16,792 nt of DNA. Source: Bacillota bacterium. Lineage in GTDB: Bacteria; Bacillota; Clostridia; Oscillospirales; Acutalibacteraceae. Location: NCBI GenBank assembly GCA_023397245.1, contig JAEWUH010000188.1, forward strand, positions 1 through 16,792, in the 5' to 3' direction. Both the position numbers and the translations under genes were made by a program. Positions within the stretch are counted from its first letter, which is position 1; every line of letters begins with the position of its first letter. Positions 1 through 7,197 of the stretch are shown piece by piece. The notes below the pieces were generated by a model. The model was given only the letters and a program-made list of their open reading frames with translations, was not told the DNA's origin and searched no databases.

Positions 1-84
1 TCCGTCCATTTCGGTTAAATTATCGTTTGCTTTATGAAATATGGCAGTTGAAGTTTCCTCTTTTTGCCCTGAACAATCTTCCAT
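1..84 (-). CDS. Partial CDS, N-terminal 28 codons of unknown protein
   Basis: An open frame begins with ATG at 84 on the minus strand and stays open to the window edge. It is preceded by a good ribosome binding site, GGGAGGTG, about five bases upstream (complement of 91-98), and by a promoter-like pair further upstream. The visible peptide begins MEDCSGQKEETSTAIF and is hydrophilic, with no signal peptide or membrane segment. I do not recognise the family from 28 residues. It is divergent from the XRE regulator at 248, which makes it a natural candidate target of that regulator (inference). The start is well supported by the ribosome binding site; the function is unknown. Confidence 0.6.
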   Translation of the reverse strand, partial: MEDCSGQKEETSTAIFHKANDNLTEMDG

Positions 85-118
85 TTAAGCACCTCCCATC
101 CCTTGGTTTTCTTTTGAT

Positions 119-135
119 TGTCACAAATTGTTACA
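119..135. promoter_or_regulatory. Imperfect palindrome, candidate XRE operator
   Basis: TGTCACAA and TTGTTACA flank a central A; the arms match at 7 of 8 positions. A related half-site, TGACACAA, lies at 161-168 and touches the -35 box of the leftward promoter. The palindrome lies just downstream of that promoter's -10 box, where a bound repressor would block transcription. Binding by the adjacent XRE protein is inference from position. Confidence 0.35.
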
Positions 136-144
136 TTTTATTCT

Positions 145-173
145 ATAATACTCCGAATTATGACACAAATCAA
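145..173 (-). promoter_or_regulatory. Predicted sigma-A promoter of the left-edge gene
   Basis: Read on the minus strand, TTGATT (complement of 168-173) and TATTAT (complement of 145-150) are separated by 17 bases, close to the sigma-A consensus. The predicted start site falls near 138, next to the palindrome at 119-135. Confidence 0.5.
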
Positions 174-247
174 TACCTATAGTAATGATTAATTTATAAC
201 TATGGGATGAATATCATTGCTTTTAATAATTTTTAGGAGGAATTTAA

Positions 248-595
248 ATGGAAAAAGAGAAAGCCCAAATCATAGCAAAGACTGCAAACCGAATAAAGTT
301 TCTTCGTAAAGAAAGAGGATTGAGTCAGGAGTCGCTCGCACTGGCATCAGGATTGAATATTGCTTATATCGGAAATATCGAAAGACGTTTAAAGTGTCCT
401 ACGATTGACACACTGAACAGAATCGCATCCGCGTTGAATGTATCGCTTTTGGAATTATTGTATTTTGACGAGCCGAAGGGAGACGTGCATAGTGAAGCGC
501 TGAAAAAAATTGAATTTGCCATTAAGAATCTTTCCGACGGGGACGCGATGCGCATAGCGGGAATCGTAACTGAAATTGTAAGAATCAAAAGCTGA
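248..595 (+). CDS. XRE-family helix-turn-helix transcriptional regulator
   Basis: This 115-residue protein is a cytoplasmic DNA-binding regulator of the Cro/CI (XRE, HTH_3) class. The helix-turn-helix domain spans about residues 16-71. It shows the family pattern of a basic first helix (RIKFLRKERGLSQ), a recognition region (GLNIAYIGNIERRLKCP) and a closing helix (IDTLNRIASALNVSLLELL). The remaining 40 residues are helical in character and may serve for dimerisation; no ligand-binding or protease domain is present. The start is fixed by AGGAGG seven bases upstream of the ATG. I see no convincing sigma-A promoter for it on the plus strand. It is divergent from the partial gene at 1-84 and shares a spacer with palindromic half-sites, a usual arrangement for a local repressor. 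It ends just before a strong hairpin. The target and inducer are unknown. Confidence 0.88.
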   Translation: MEKEKAQIIAKTANRIKFLRKERGLSQESLALASGLNIAYIGNIERRLKCPTIDTLNRIASALNVSLLELLYFDEPKGDVHSEALKKIEFAIKNLSDGDAMRIAGIVTEIVRIKS

Positions 596-603
596 CGGAC
601 AGC

Positions 604-644
604 AAAATGGTTATTCCGGAGTCGGACTCCGGAATAACCATTTT
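604..644. terminator. Bidirectional hairpin terminator between convergent genes
   Basis: Two perfectly complementary 20-base arms (604-623 and 625-644) flank a single G. In RNA the innermost pairs would open into a small loop. The arms begin with AAAA and end with TTTT, so either direction yields a stem ending in U residues. It lies between the stop of the XRE gene (595) and the stop of the convergent S1 gene (670), so it probably terminates both. Confidence 0.7.
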
Positions 645-669
645 ATCGTTGAGAATTATGAATGATCCG

Positions 670-1593
670 TCAGGCAAATTCTGTGGAAATTTCCTTTTCA
701 CTGCCCGGAGGAGAATAGACGAACCGCTGTATTTTATTGCCCTCAAAAAAGTATTTCGGAGGGCTGGAACGGTAAGAGTAATCAAAGGTGTCGATGATCA
801 CAAGCTTCACCTTCATGCGTGCGGGAATGATGCTTTTTATGTATACGCTGGCCTGCTGGCCGGGAACCACGTCTTCTTTTGCCTCCGCAAGGCCGGCAAG
901 ATTCGGTGAAAGCTCCACGAAAATCCCATATGGCTCTACGGAACGGACAATTCCGGCGACGGTTTCCCCGACTGTAAACATGGCAACGTTTTCTTCCCAT
1001 GTACCAAGCAGTTCCTTGTGGCTCAGGGTAATCCGGCCGTTTTCAACCGACTTGATTACAACCCTTATATCCATCCCTACCGTAAAGCGTTCACGGGGAT
1101 GGTCGATACGGGAGACGGAAATTGCGTCAATCGGAAGCAGCGCGATGATACCGCAGCCGATGTCCGCAAAAGCGCCGTAGCTTTCAAGATGGGTTACCCG
1201 CGCGTTGATTACATCGCCCGGCGTAAGCCCCGCGATAAATTCCTTCATGCATTTTTCCTGCGCAGCCCTTCGGGACAGCACAGCGGTGAGACGTCCGTCC
1301 GCATCCTTCTGAAAGCCGGTTACAACAAAGCAGACGGGGCGGTTTACCCGGGAAATAATCGCAATATCGCGTACCGTGCCTTCTCGGATACCCAAAGCGC
1401 CTTCTTCGCGCGGAATTATACCTTTCATACAGCCTAAATCGATCAGCAAATTATGCGAGCTATCACAAACCAGCGCGCGTCCTTCCAAAATTTGTCCATC
1501 CCGGCAGGCGTCATTCAGCGCGGATATGTTCAGCACCGCCGCGCGGTTTTCAGGCGTATCAATCATCCAACCTTCAGGATAGTATTCAAACAT
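670..1593 (-). CDS. S1 RNA-binding domain protein with three S1 repeats
   Basis: This 307-residue protein contains three S1/OB-fold repeats at about residues 35-108, 124-192 and 207-268. The second and third are typical, with VTHLESYGAFADIG and VRSVEPYGIFVELSP followed by closing strands such as RITLSHKEL. The first is more diverged, with LLIDLGCMKGIIPREE. It resembles the shortened ribosomal-protein-S1-like proteins of clostridia, which have fewer repeats than the six of the E. coli protein and usually bind RNA; whether this one is ribosomal is not shown. About 40 residues after the last repeat (270-307) match no domain I know. The start is supported by AAGGAGG seven bases upstream. It runs alone, convergent with the XRE gene and divergent from the isomerase gene at 1749. 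I found no clear promoter for it. Confidence 0.85.
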   Translation of the reverse strand: MFEYYPEGWMIDTPENRAAVLNISALNDACRDGQILEGRALVCDSSHNLLIDLGCMKGIIPREEGALGIREGTVRDIAIISRVNRPVCFVVTGFQKDADGRLTAVLSRRAAQEKCMKEFIAGLTPGDVINARVTHLESYGAFADIGCGIIALLPIDAISVSRIDHPRERFTVGMDIRVVIKSVENGRITLSHKELLGTWEENVAMFTVGETVAGIVRSVEPYGIFVELSPNLAGLAEAKEDVVPGQQASVYIKSIIPARMKVKLVIIDTFDYSYRSSPPKYFFEGNKIQRFVYSPPGSEKEISTEFA

Positions 1594-1685
1594 TTTAGTA
1601 CCTCCTTTTTGTGTTCGTTCATCTATATGCGTAAATTGCTGAGGTAATACTACATGTAAAAATTATTAATTTATCCCGTCCTTAC

Positions 1686-1714
1686 TTGAATAATATTATT
1701 TTATATAATAAAAT
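1686..1714 (+). promoter_or_regulatory. Predicted promoter of the isomerase gene
   Basis: TTGAAT (1686-1691) and TAAAAT (1709-1714) are 17 bases apart in a very AT-rich spacer that also holds the palindrome AATAATATTATT (1689-1700). The predicted start near 1721 leaves too little leader for the ATG at 1722, which supports the start at 1749. Confidence 0.4.
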
Positions 1715-1748
1715 ATAAACTATGTTTAATGAGAGGATGTTATCAAAG

Positions 1749-2624
1749 ATGCAAAAAGGATTAAGATTTCTCAGTTTATTTATGATTTTATCCCTGGCAG
1801 CGGGCCTGACCGCCTGTTCAGGCGGCAGCTCGAGTTCCGCGGCGAGCTCCGCAGCCTCAGCCGCCGCTTCGTCTGCCGGTGCGCCGGCGGTTTCACAGGC
1901 GGCACAGGACAGCCGGGTGAGACCCTCGGACGGCAAAAAAATCGGTTACCAGCTGGAAAAGCCGCAAAGCGGGGAAGAAATCGCCGTTCTTACCACCAGC
2001 ATGGGCGTGATCAAACTGCGTCTGTTTCCCGACGCGGCGCCGAAAACCGTTGAGAACTTTAAAGGCCTGATCCAAAAGGGTTACTACAACGGCCTTACCT
2101 TCCACCGCGTGATCAAAGATTTTATGATCCAGGGCGGCGATCCCAAGGGTGACGGCACGGGCGGCGAAAGTCTGTGGGGAAAGGAATTTGCCGATGAGTT
2201 CAATCTGAACCTGGTGAATATCCGCGGTTCCGTTTCCATGGCGAACTCGGGCAAGGACACCAACGGCAGCCAGTTCTTTATCAATCAGGCCGGCGCTTCC
2301 AAATTTTCCGGCTGGGACTATTACCAGCAGGGATACGCGGTTTATAAGCAGCAGCCGGACGCTTTTGTTCAACAATACGGCAGCTGGATCGATATGACCA
2401 AGGTAACCGACGATTATAAAAAGGTTTATACGGCAAACGGCGGCAATCCGACTCTGGACGGGGCGTACAGCGTGCTTCAGAAAGGCCATTCCGTATTCGC
2501 TCAGGTTTTTGAGGGGATGGACGTTGTGGACAAAATTGCCGCAACGGAGGTTGACGCAAGTAATAACAAGCCGGTTACTCCGGTCAAAATAACGAAAGCG
2601 GAAATTCAGAAGTATAAACCGTAA
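1749..2624 (+). CDS. Cyclophilin-type peptidyl-prolyl cis-trans isomerase lipoprotein
   Basis: This 291-residue protein is predicted to be an extracellular, membrane-anchored proline isomerase that helps exported proteins fold. Residues 1-22 form a lipoprotein signal peptide ending in the lipobox LTAC, with Cys23 as the lipidated residue. A Ser/Ala-rich linker follows to about residue 55. The cyclophilin core holds GLTFHRVIKDFMIQGGDP, where Arg120 matches the catalytic arginine of the family, then GSVSMANSG and GSQFFI. Between GSQFFINQ and the closing HSVFAQVFEGMDVVDKI there is an insertion of some 50 residues rich in Tyr and Gln; small bacterial cyclophilins lack it. In-frame ATGs also occur at 1722 and 1737. 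I chose 1749 because GAGAGG lies upstream, though 12 bases away, because the promoter predicts a start at 1721, and because it gives a standard signal peptide. Confidence 0.9.
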   Translation: MQKGLRFLSLFMILSLAAGLTACSGGSSSSAASSAASAAASSAGAPAVSQAAQDSRVRPSDGKKIGYQLEKPQSGEEIAVLTTSMGVIKLRLFPDAAPKTVENFKGLIQKGYYNGLTFHRVIKDFMIQGGDPKGDGTGGESLWGKEFADEFNLNLVNIRGSVSMANSGKDTNGSQFFINQAGASKFSGWDYYQQGYAVYKQQPDAFVQQYGSWIDMTKVTDDYKKVYTANGGNPTLDGAYSVLQKGHSVFAQVFEGMDVVDKIAATEVDASNNKPVTPVKITKAEIQKYKP

Positions 2625-2659
2625 ACGGCAGGAAAGCGCAAATTTAAGAAGATTCATAA

Positions 2660-2701
2660 ATATCGTCAATCGCATTGACAATCCTATACGATTGACGATA
2701 T
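2660..2701. promoter_or_regulatory. 13-bp perfect inverted repeat over the pyrG promoter, candidate operator
   Basis: The arms ATATCGTCAATCG (2660-2672) and CGATTGACGATAT (2689-2701) are exactly complementary and separated by 16 bases. The -35 box lies between them and the right arm overlaps the -10 box. A third related 9-mer, ATTGACAAT, sits at 2674-2682. No run of T follows, so a terminator for the isomerase gene is unlikely. Repressor binding is inference. Confidence 0.45.
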
Positions 2702-2704
2702 AAT
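2675..2704 (+). promoter_or_regulatory. Consensus sigma-A promoter of pyrG
   Basis: TTGACA (2675-2680) and TATAAT (2699-2704) are both perfect consensus hexamers, 18 bases apart. A second TATAAT lies at 2707-2712. The predicted leader is only about 45-50 bases and carries no terminator-like hairpin, unlike the attenuated pyrG leader known from Bacillus subtilis. Confidence 0.75.
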
Positions 2705-2759
2705 TATATAATTGTTTGTTGCGCGGAAATAGATTAATGAAATATGATGGAGGGTAACT

Positions 2760-4370
2760 ATGTCAGCGAAATTTATTTTTGTAACCGGCGGCGTCGTTTC
2801 CGGACTGGGAAAAGGAATCACTGCGGCATCCCTGGGAAGGCTGCTTAAGGCGCGGGGCTTGAGGATTACGATGCAGAAATTCGACCCCTACCTCAATGTT
2901 GATCCCGGAACCATGAACCCCTTTCAGCACGGAGAGGTTTTTGTTACCGACGACGGTGCTGAAACCGATCTTGACCTTGGTCACTATGAACGGTTTATAG
3001 ACGAAAGCCTTACGCAGAACAGCAACGTAACTTCCGGCAGAGTCTATTGGAACGTCATCCAGAAGGAACGCAACGGGGATTACGACGGCGGTACGGTGCA
3101 GGTTATCCCTCACATTACAAATGAGATTAAAAGCCGTATTTATCAGGGAAAAGAAAACGTCGATGTGGCAATCGTCGAAGTCGGCGGCACGGTGGGCGAT
3201 ATTGAAAGCCAGCCGTTTCTGGAGGCAATCCGCCAGTTCGCAACCGAGGTTGGCCGCAGCAACTGTCTGTTTATCCATGTTACCCTTGTCCCGTATCTGA
3301 CCTGCTCGCATGAGCATAAGTCAAAACCGACGCAGCACAGCGTAAAGGAACTGCTCTCAATCGGCATTCAGCCGGATATTATTGTGCTCCGTTCCGAGCT
3401 GCCGGTAGGTGACGATATCAAAAATAAGATCGCGCTGTTCTGCAATGTGGCGGAAAACTGTGTGATTCAGAACCTTGACCTTCCGCTTCTTTATCAGGTG
3501 CCCCTGGCGCTGAAAGAAGAACGCCTGGACGATATCGTGTGCAAACGCTTTGGGCTGGACACGCCCGGCGCCGACTTAAGCGACTGGATTACCATGGTAA
3601 ATACTGCGATGGCTCTTTCGGAAAGTATCAATATAGCGCTTGTGGGAAAATATGTTGAACTGCATGACGCGTATCTCAGCGTTGCGGAAGCGCTCACGCA
3701 CGGAGGAATCGGAAACAAAGTTAAGGTCAATATCCAGTGGGTCGATTCTGAAACGATTACGGATTCGAATGTCGCTCAGATTCTCTCACAGGCCGACGGC
3801 CTGCTGGTGCCCGGCGGTTTCGGCCAGAGGGGAATCGAAGGGAAGATATCCGCGATCCATTATGCGCGTACAAGCGGGCTCCCGTTCCTTGGAATCTGTC
3901 TGGGAATGCAGCTTGCGATTGTTGAGTATGCGCGGTATGTTCTCGGTCTTTCCGACGCGAACTCCGCTGAATTTGACCCGCAGAGCAATCATCTTGTAAT
4001 CGACCTCATGCCGGAGCAGAAGGACGTTGTGCAGCGCGGCGGAACAATGAGGCTCGGCCAGTATCCCTGCAAGCTTACTGCCGGCTCAAAGGCTTATGAG
4101 CTTTACGGCGAGAAGCCGCTTATTTCGGAACGTCATCGTCACCGCTTTGAGGTGAACAATGATTACCGCGACCGTTTGGAGCAGGCGGGAATGGTGTTCT
4201 GCGGGAAATCTCCGGACAACCATATCGTCGAAATGATGGAGCTTCCCAACCACCCGTGGTTTATGGGCGCCCAATTCCACCCGGAATTCAAGTCGCGCCC
4301 CAACCGTCCGCACCCGCTGTTTAAGGGCCTTGTAGCTGCTGCAAAGGAATATAAGGCAAAGCACAGATAA
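2760..4370 (+). CDS. pyrG: CTP synthase (glutamine-hydrolysing)
   Basis: This cytoplasmic enzyme converts UTP to CTP using ATP and glutamine-derived ammonia, the last step of de novo cytidine nucleotide synthesis. At 536 residues it has the family's usual length. The N-terminal synthetase domain (about 1-266) carries the P-loop-like GGVVSGLGKG at 10-19 with Lys18, and the DPYLNVDPGTMNPFQHGEV and DDGAETDLDLGHYERF signatures. The C-terminal class I glutamine amidotransferase domain (about 290-530) has the nucleophile Cys380 in GICLGMQ, and His507 and Glu509 in HPEF. The start follows GGAGGG by about six bases. It has its own promoter and terminator and appears monocistronic. All catalytic residues I can check are present. 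Confidence 0.98.
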   Translation: MSAKFIFVTGGVVSGLGKGITAASLGRLLKARGLRITMQKFDPYLNVDPGTMNPFQHGEVFVTDDGAETDLDLGHYERFIDESLTQNSNVTSGRVYWNVIQKERNGDYDGGTVQVIPHITNEIKSRIYQGKENVDVAIVEVGGTVGDIESQPFLEAIRQFATEVGRSNCLFIHVTLVPYLTCSHEHKSKPTQHSVKELLSIGIQPDIIVLRSELPVGDDIKNKIALFCNVAENCVIQNLDLPLLYQVPLALKEERLDDIVCKRFGLDTPGADLSDWITMVNTAMALSESINIALVGKYVELHDAYLSVAEALTHGGIGNKVKVNIQWVDSETITDSNVAQILSQADGLLVPGGFGQRGIEGKISAIHYARTSGLPFLGICLGMQLAIVEYARYVLGLSDANSAEFDPQSNHLVIDLMPEQKDVVQRGGTMRLGQYPCKLTAGSKAYELYGEKPLISERHRHRFEVNNDYRDRLEQAGMVFCGKSPDNHIVEMMELPNHPWFMGAQFHPEFKSRPNRPHPLFKGLVAAAKEYKAKHR

Positions 4371-4389
4371 AACCCGGGTTAATCCCTTA

Positions 4390-4421
4390 GAGCCGCTGAT
4401 TTTCAGCGGCTCATTTATTTT
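4390..4421 (+). terminator. Rho-independent terminator of pyrG
   Basis: A perfect 10-bp stem (GAGCCGCTGA at 4390-4399 with TCAGCGGCTC at 4403-4412) with loop TTT is followed by ATTTATTTT. It lies 20 bases after the pyrG stop. Read from the other strand the hairpin has no U-tract, so it probably does not terminate the convergent DUF2207 gene. A perfect palindrome, AACCCGGGTT, lies just upstream at 4371-4380. Confidence 0.85.
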
Positions 4422-4424
4422 GCA

Positions 4425-4467
4425 GACAAATCGGCAGACTGCGGAAAGGAAGCAAGACAAATCGGCA
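4425..4467. repeat. Two copies of a 12-base direct repeat
   Basis: GACAAATCGGCA occurs at 4425-4436 and again at 4456-4467, a period of 31 bases, in the short spacer between the convergent pyrG and DUF2207 genes. It may be a remnant of a local duplication. I see no function. Confidence 0.5.
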
Positions 4468-4482
4468 AACGAAGCAAATAAA

Positions 4483-6438
4483 CTACCGGACTCCGCCGCC
4501 GCCTCCTCCGCCGAAGCCGCCGCCGCCTCCGCCAAAGCTACCTCCGCCGAAGCCGCCGCCTCCAAATCCGCCTCCGCCCTGTTCGGGCGGGTGGGCAAGT
4601 CTGGTTGCCGCGGTGCTGACATCGCTGATCGCGGAAGCCAGCGTTGAGCCGAAGTCATTGCCCCAGCCGCCAAAGCCGTCTGCACCCATATGGCTCAGGA
4701 ACATGTAGTGCATATAGCTTCCGCCGAAGCCGGTATCAAGGTAGGTGCTGTCGTTGAGCTGCGGATAGACTATCCTGAGCTGCTCGCAGACATTTTTGGA
4801 AATCCCCATCATGGTCGCATAGACAAGATATTCTTCCCAAAGCTCCAGCTGGGGAACCCCATACTCAGTCATTCTTGAAAATTCAAGCATGTATTTTTCA
4901 AGCCCATGCCAAACCCCGTAATCGTATTCGCCCTTTTCACTCAGCTTCTGTTTGCCGTTTCCGGCAGCAAGAAGGATGCCTCCTGATACAAACAGGGAAA
5001 GGGGGAGGTAAATAAACAGGCTTTTAAGCGCTGCGCTTGCAAAAATTATAATTGCGGCTAAAGTGATACAAATGGAACCGGCCGCCTTTGCTGCGGAAAG
5101 CAGCGCTGGCTTTGCGCGGTAATAACCGCGCCGCGCGATTTCCCGCTTTGCGCCGGTGAGAAAGCTCTCAATGCTGCTGTCGATATATTTGAAATGCGTT
5201 TTCGCGTAGTTTTTAAACTGGCTCATGGTAAACGAACCGTCAAAGCCGGAGGCTACCGTGGAAATCATATTCAGAAATTCCTGTTCGCTTTCCGTTAAGG
5301 GAATATTCTTTGAATTTCCTGTCATTGTGACGGACAAATTGTCTTCATCGGTGCCGCCAAAGCGGATATAACCCTTACGGGCCAGACTCAGCATGGTTGC
5401 GCTGAAGACTTTCCCGCGTACTTTATCCGAAATACCGTCTTTATAATAATAAAACAGATTGGCGATACCGCCGGGCGAATTGCCCGGGGGAATCTCCCGC
5501 GTATATTCCGGGACGTCCACAGTCAGCCGTTTGTTTTTGTTTTTTGCCAGAATAAACAGGACGATTGCACCCAGGAAAAGAAGTATCGCCAATGATGCAT
5601 CGGCGATTCCGAGAAGATACTGCCGGAACTGCTTCGCTTTATATTCATCGGCCCATTTCTGCTCCTGCGCAACAATTCCGGCCAGAACGCTGGCTGAATC
5701 GCGTTTAACCGAGGCGGAAAACAGCTGCGGCGGGGTACAGAGCCGGACTTCAACGGAAGTTTCGGCGGGAATCTCTTTTACGGTAAAAGAAATCCGGTTT
5801 GCGGAATCAATGGTAAGGTTTCCGTTCGCCGTTGTATGGAGCCACGCGCGCAGCGCGCTCTTTTCACCGCCGGAAGGAAAGCTGACGGTGCACGACAGAT
5901 TCCCGATAGGCAGACTGAAATTCTTCGGTACGAAGAAATTATAGAATTCGGCGGTGTCGCCGTGAACCGCTACGATATTCTTAACAGTATAGGAAATTGT
6001 GAAGGTGCGTATCCCTTCCTCAATCTCCGGCATAAACCAGCCGATTTCCACCTGACTGCCCGTTTGGTGCATATAACAGGAGTTATCCGGAACCGAATCG
6101 GAATTCAGTGGGTCAATGTTACCGATATATTGGTATTGGGTTTTGCTGTCCTCGTCATAAACGGCAAGGTTCGCAATACCGTCCGCTTTTTCGGATTCAA
6201 CCTGAAAAGTGCGGTAGAGGTTGCGGTAAACCTTATCCCGGTTTTCAAGGTCGACCTTCCAGGTCTCCTGTACCTTCATATCGCCGTTTTCGGTCAGCTG
6301 CGCATTGATTGCAAGATTTTCCATCCACTGCTTTGCGTCGTCCTTGTAATCGCAGCCGCCGAGGGGCAGCAATACAACCAGCACGGCCAGCATTACCAAA
6401 ACTGCGGATTTTATTGATTTACTGATATGTCTGTGCAT
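4483..6438 (-). CDS. DUF2207 membrane lipoprotein with glycine-rich tail
   Basis: This protein of about 651 residues matches the DUF2207 predicted membrane proteins, whose function is unknown. It starts with a signal peptide ending in the lipobox-like LGGC (Cys29), followed by a large extracytoplasmic beta-rich domain (SYTVKNIVAVHGDTAEFYNFFVP). A membrane segment lies at about 275-299, then a cytoplasmic region with KGYIRFGGTDED. A hydrophobic hairpin follows at about 442-490 and a final soluble part with LWEEYLVYATMMGI. The last 25 or so residues are almost entirely Gly and Phe, as in YgcG/TPM-type proteins. I chose ATG 6438 because GGAG lies six bases upstream; an in-frame TTG at 6450 has no ribosome binding site. 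It starts 30 bases after lemA, a partner commonly seen beside DUF2207 genes. A role in envelope stress or surface biology is only inference. Confidence 0.88.
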   Translation of the reverse strand: MHRHISKSIKSAVLVMLAVLVVLLPLGGCDYKDDAKQWMENLAINAQLTENGDMKVQETWKVDLENRDKVYRNLYRTFQVESEKADGIANLAVYDEDSKTQYQYIGNIDPLNSDSVPDNSCYMHQTGSQVEIGWFMPEIEEGIRTFTISYTVKNIVAVHGDTAEFYNFFVPKNFSLPIGNLSCTVSFPSGGEKSALRAWLHTTANGNLTIDSANRISFTVKEIPAETSVEVRLCTPPQLFSASVKRDSASVLAGIVAQEQKWADEYKAKQFRQYLLGIADASLAILLFLGAIVLFILAKNKNKRLTVDVPEYTREIPPGNSPGGIANLFYYYKDGISDKVRGKVFSATMLSLARKGYIRFGGTDEDNLSVTMTGNSKNIPLTESEQEFLNMISTVASGFDGSFTMSQFKNYAKTHFKYIDSSIESFLTGAKREIARRGYYRAKPALLSAAKAAGSICITLAAIIIFASAALKSLFIYLPLSLFVSGGILLAAGNGKQKLSEKGEYDYGVWHGLEKYMLEFSRMTEYGVPQLELWEEYLVYATMMGISKNVCEQLRIVYPQLNDSTYLDTGFGGSYMHYMFLSHMGADGFGGWGNDFGSTLASAISDVSTAATRLAHPPEQGGGGFGGGGFGGGSFGGGGGGFGGGGGGGVR

Positions 6439-6468
6439 AGATGTCTCCAAATTAAGCTAAAATTAAAA

Positions 6469-7026
6469 TTAAAATTTAACCTGCGGAACTGCTTTGTCGG
6501 ATTCAGCCACTTCAAAATATTTCTTCTGGCTGAAGCGGAACAGGGAAGCGATTACGTTGGACGGGAAGCGCATGACATATTCGTTGTATTTCATTGCGCT
6601 GTCATTATAAAATTGGCGTGCGAAAGCAATTTTGCTCTCGATGTCCTGAAGCTGCGCCTGCAGATCCAGAAAGTTCTGATTTGCTTTTAAATCCGGATAC
6701 TGCTCCGCTGTGGCAAACAGGTTCACGATTGCGCGGGAAAGCTTTGCGTTGCTTTCCATTGCTTCTTCCGGCGTTTTTGCGCTCATCGCGGCGCTGCGCC
6801 ATTTTGTAACTTCCTCAAACGTCGACTTTTCGTGTGAAGCATAGCCTTTTACGGTTTCAACCAGATTCGGAATCAGGTCAAAACGCTTCTTCAGCTGAAC
6901 GTCCACCTGAGCCCAGGAATTGTCTACCCGGACGGAGAAAGAAACAAGATGATTGTATGTGCCTGCAATCCAAAAAATAACGATTACAAGAATTGCTCCG
7001 ATAATCGCGAGTGGTAACCAGCTCAT
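6469..7026 (-). CDS. lemA: LemA family membrane protein
   Basis: This 185-residue protein belongs to the LemA family, small bacterial proteins with one N-terminal membrane helix and a coiled-coil helical bundle; their molecular role is not established. Residues of about 5-22 form the membrane helix. The conserved block with WAQVDVQLKKRFDLIPNLVE, the following GYASHEKSTFEEV, and the C-terminal YNEYVMRFPSNVIASLF are the family signatures. The start is ATG 7026 with AGGAGG eight bases upstream; an in-frame TTG at 7032 lies within that spacing and is unlikely to be used. It precedes the DUF2207 gene by 30 bases and the two are probably co-transcribed. No clear promoter stood out in the AT-rich region upstream. 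Confidence 0.95.
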   Translation of the reverse strand: MSWLPLAIIGAILVIVIFWIAGTYNHLVSFSVRVDNSWAQVDVQLKKRFDLIPNLVETVKGYASHEKSTFEEVTKWRSAAMSAKTPEEAMESNAKLSRAIVNLFATAEQYPDLKANQNFLDLQAQLQDIESKIAFARQFYNDSAMKYNEYVMRFPSNVIASLFRFSQKKYFEVAESDKAVPQVKF

Positions 7027-7156
7027 TAGCAAAACCTCCTAATTACTTTATTGCAATAATAACACGTTTTAAGCAAAAAGAAAAGAAAATAACAAAATTA
7101 GTATATTCTATCTGAAAATGCTTATCTTTTTTTGGCTATTTAATTTATTTGTATAG

Positions 7157-7190
7157 AAAAAAACAGAGAAGATACTAAAATCTTCCCTGT
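7157..7190 (-). terminator. Rho-independent terminator of the acn-icd-rex operon
   Basis: On the minus strand an 11-bp stem (7180-7190 with 7163-7173, one G-U pair) and a six-base loop are followed by a run of U residues (complement of 7157-7162). It lies just downstream of the rex stop and upstream of lemA. Confidence 0.88.
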
Positions 7191-7197
7191 CATACCT

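Noticed and set aside
119..135. The palindrome read as a Rex site
   Set aside because: The arms TGTCACAA and TTGTTACA do not fit the TTGTTAANNNNTTAACAA pattern and spacing, and rex is far away.
118..149. TTGTCA and TATAAT as a plus-strand promoter for the XRE gene
   Set aside because: The spacing is 20 bases, outside the usual 16-18, and there is no extended -10 element.
1893..2681. A 262-codon minus-strand frame opposite the isomerase gene
   Set aside because: Shadow of the cyclophilin coding frame. It would also run across the pyrG promoter dyad and has no plausible start signal.
2660..2712. The pyrG dyad read as a terminator of the isomerase gene
   Set aside because: No T-run follows the right arm, the loop is 16 bases, and the region contains a perfect promoter.
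4488..4564. GCC/TCC-rich repeat tract as a possible simple-sequence repeat
   Set aside because: It is the reverse complement of the Gly codons of the DUF2207 tail, explained by protein composition.
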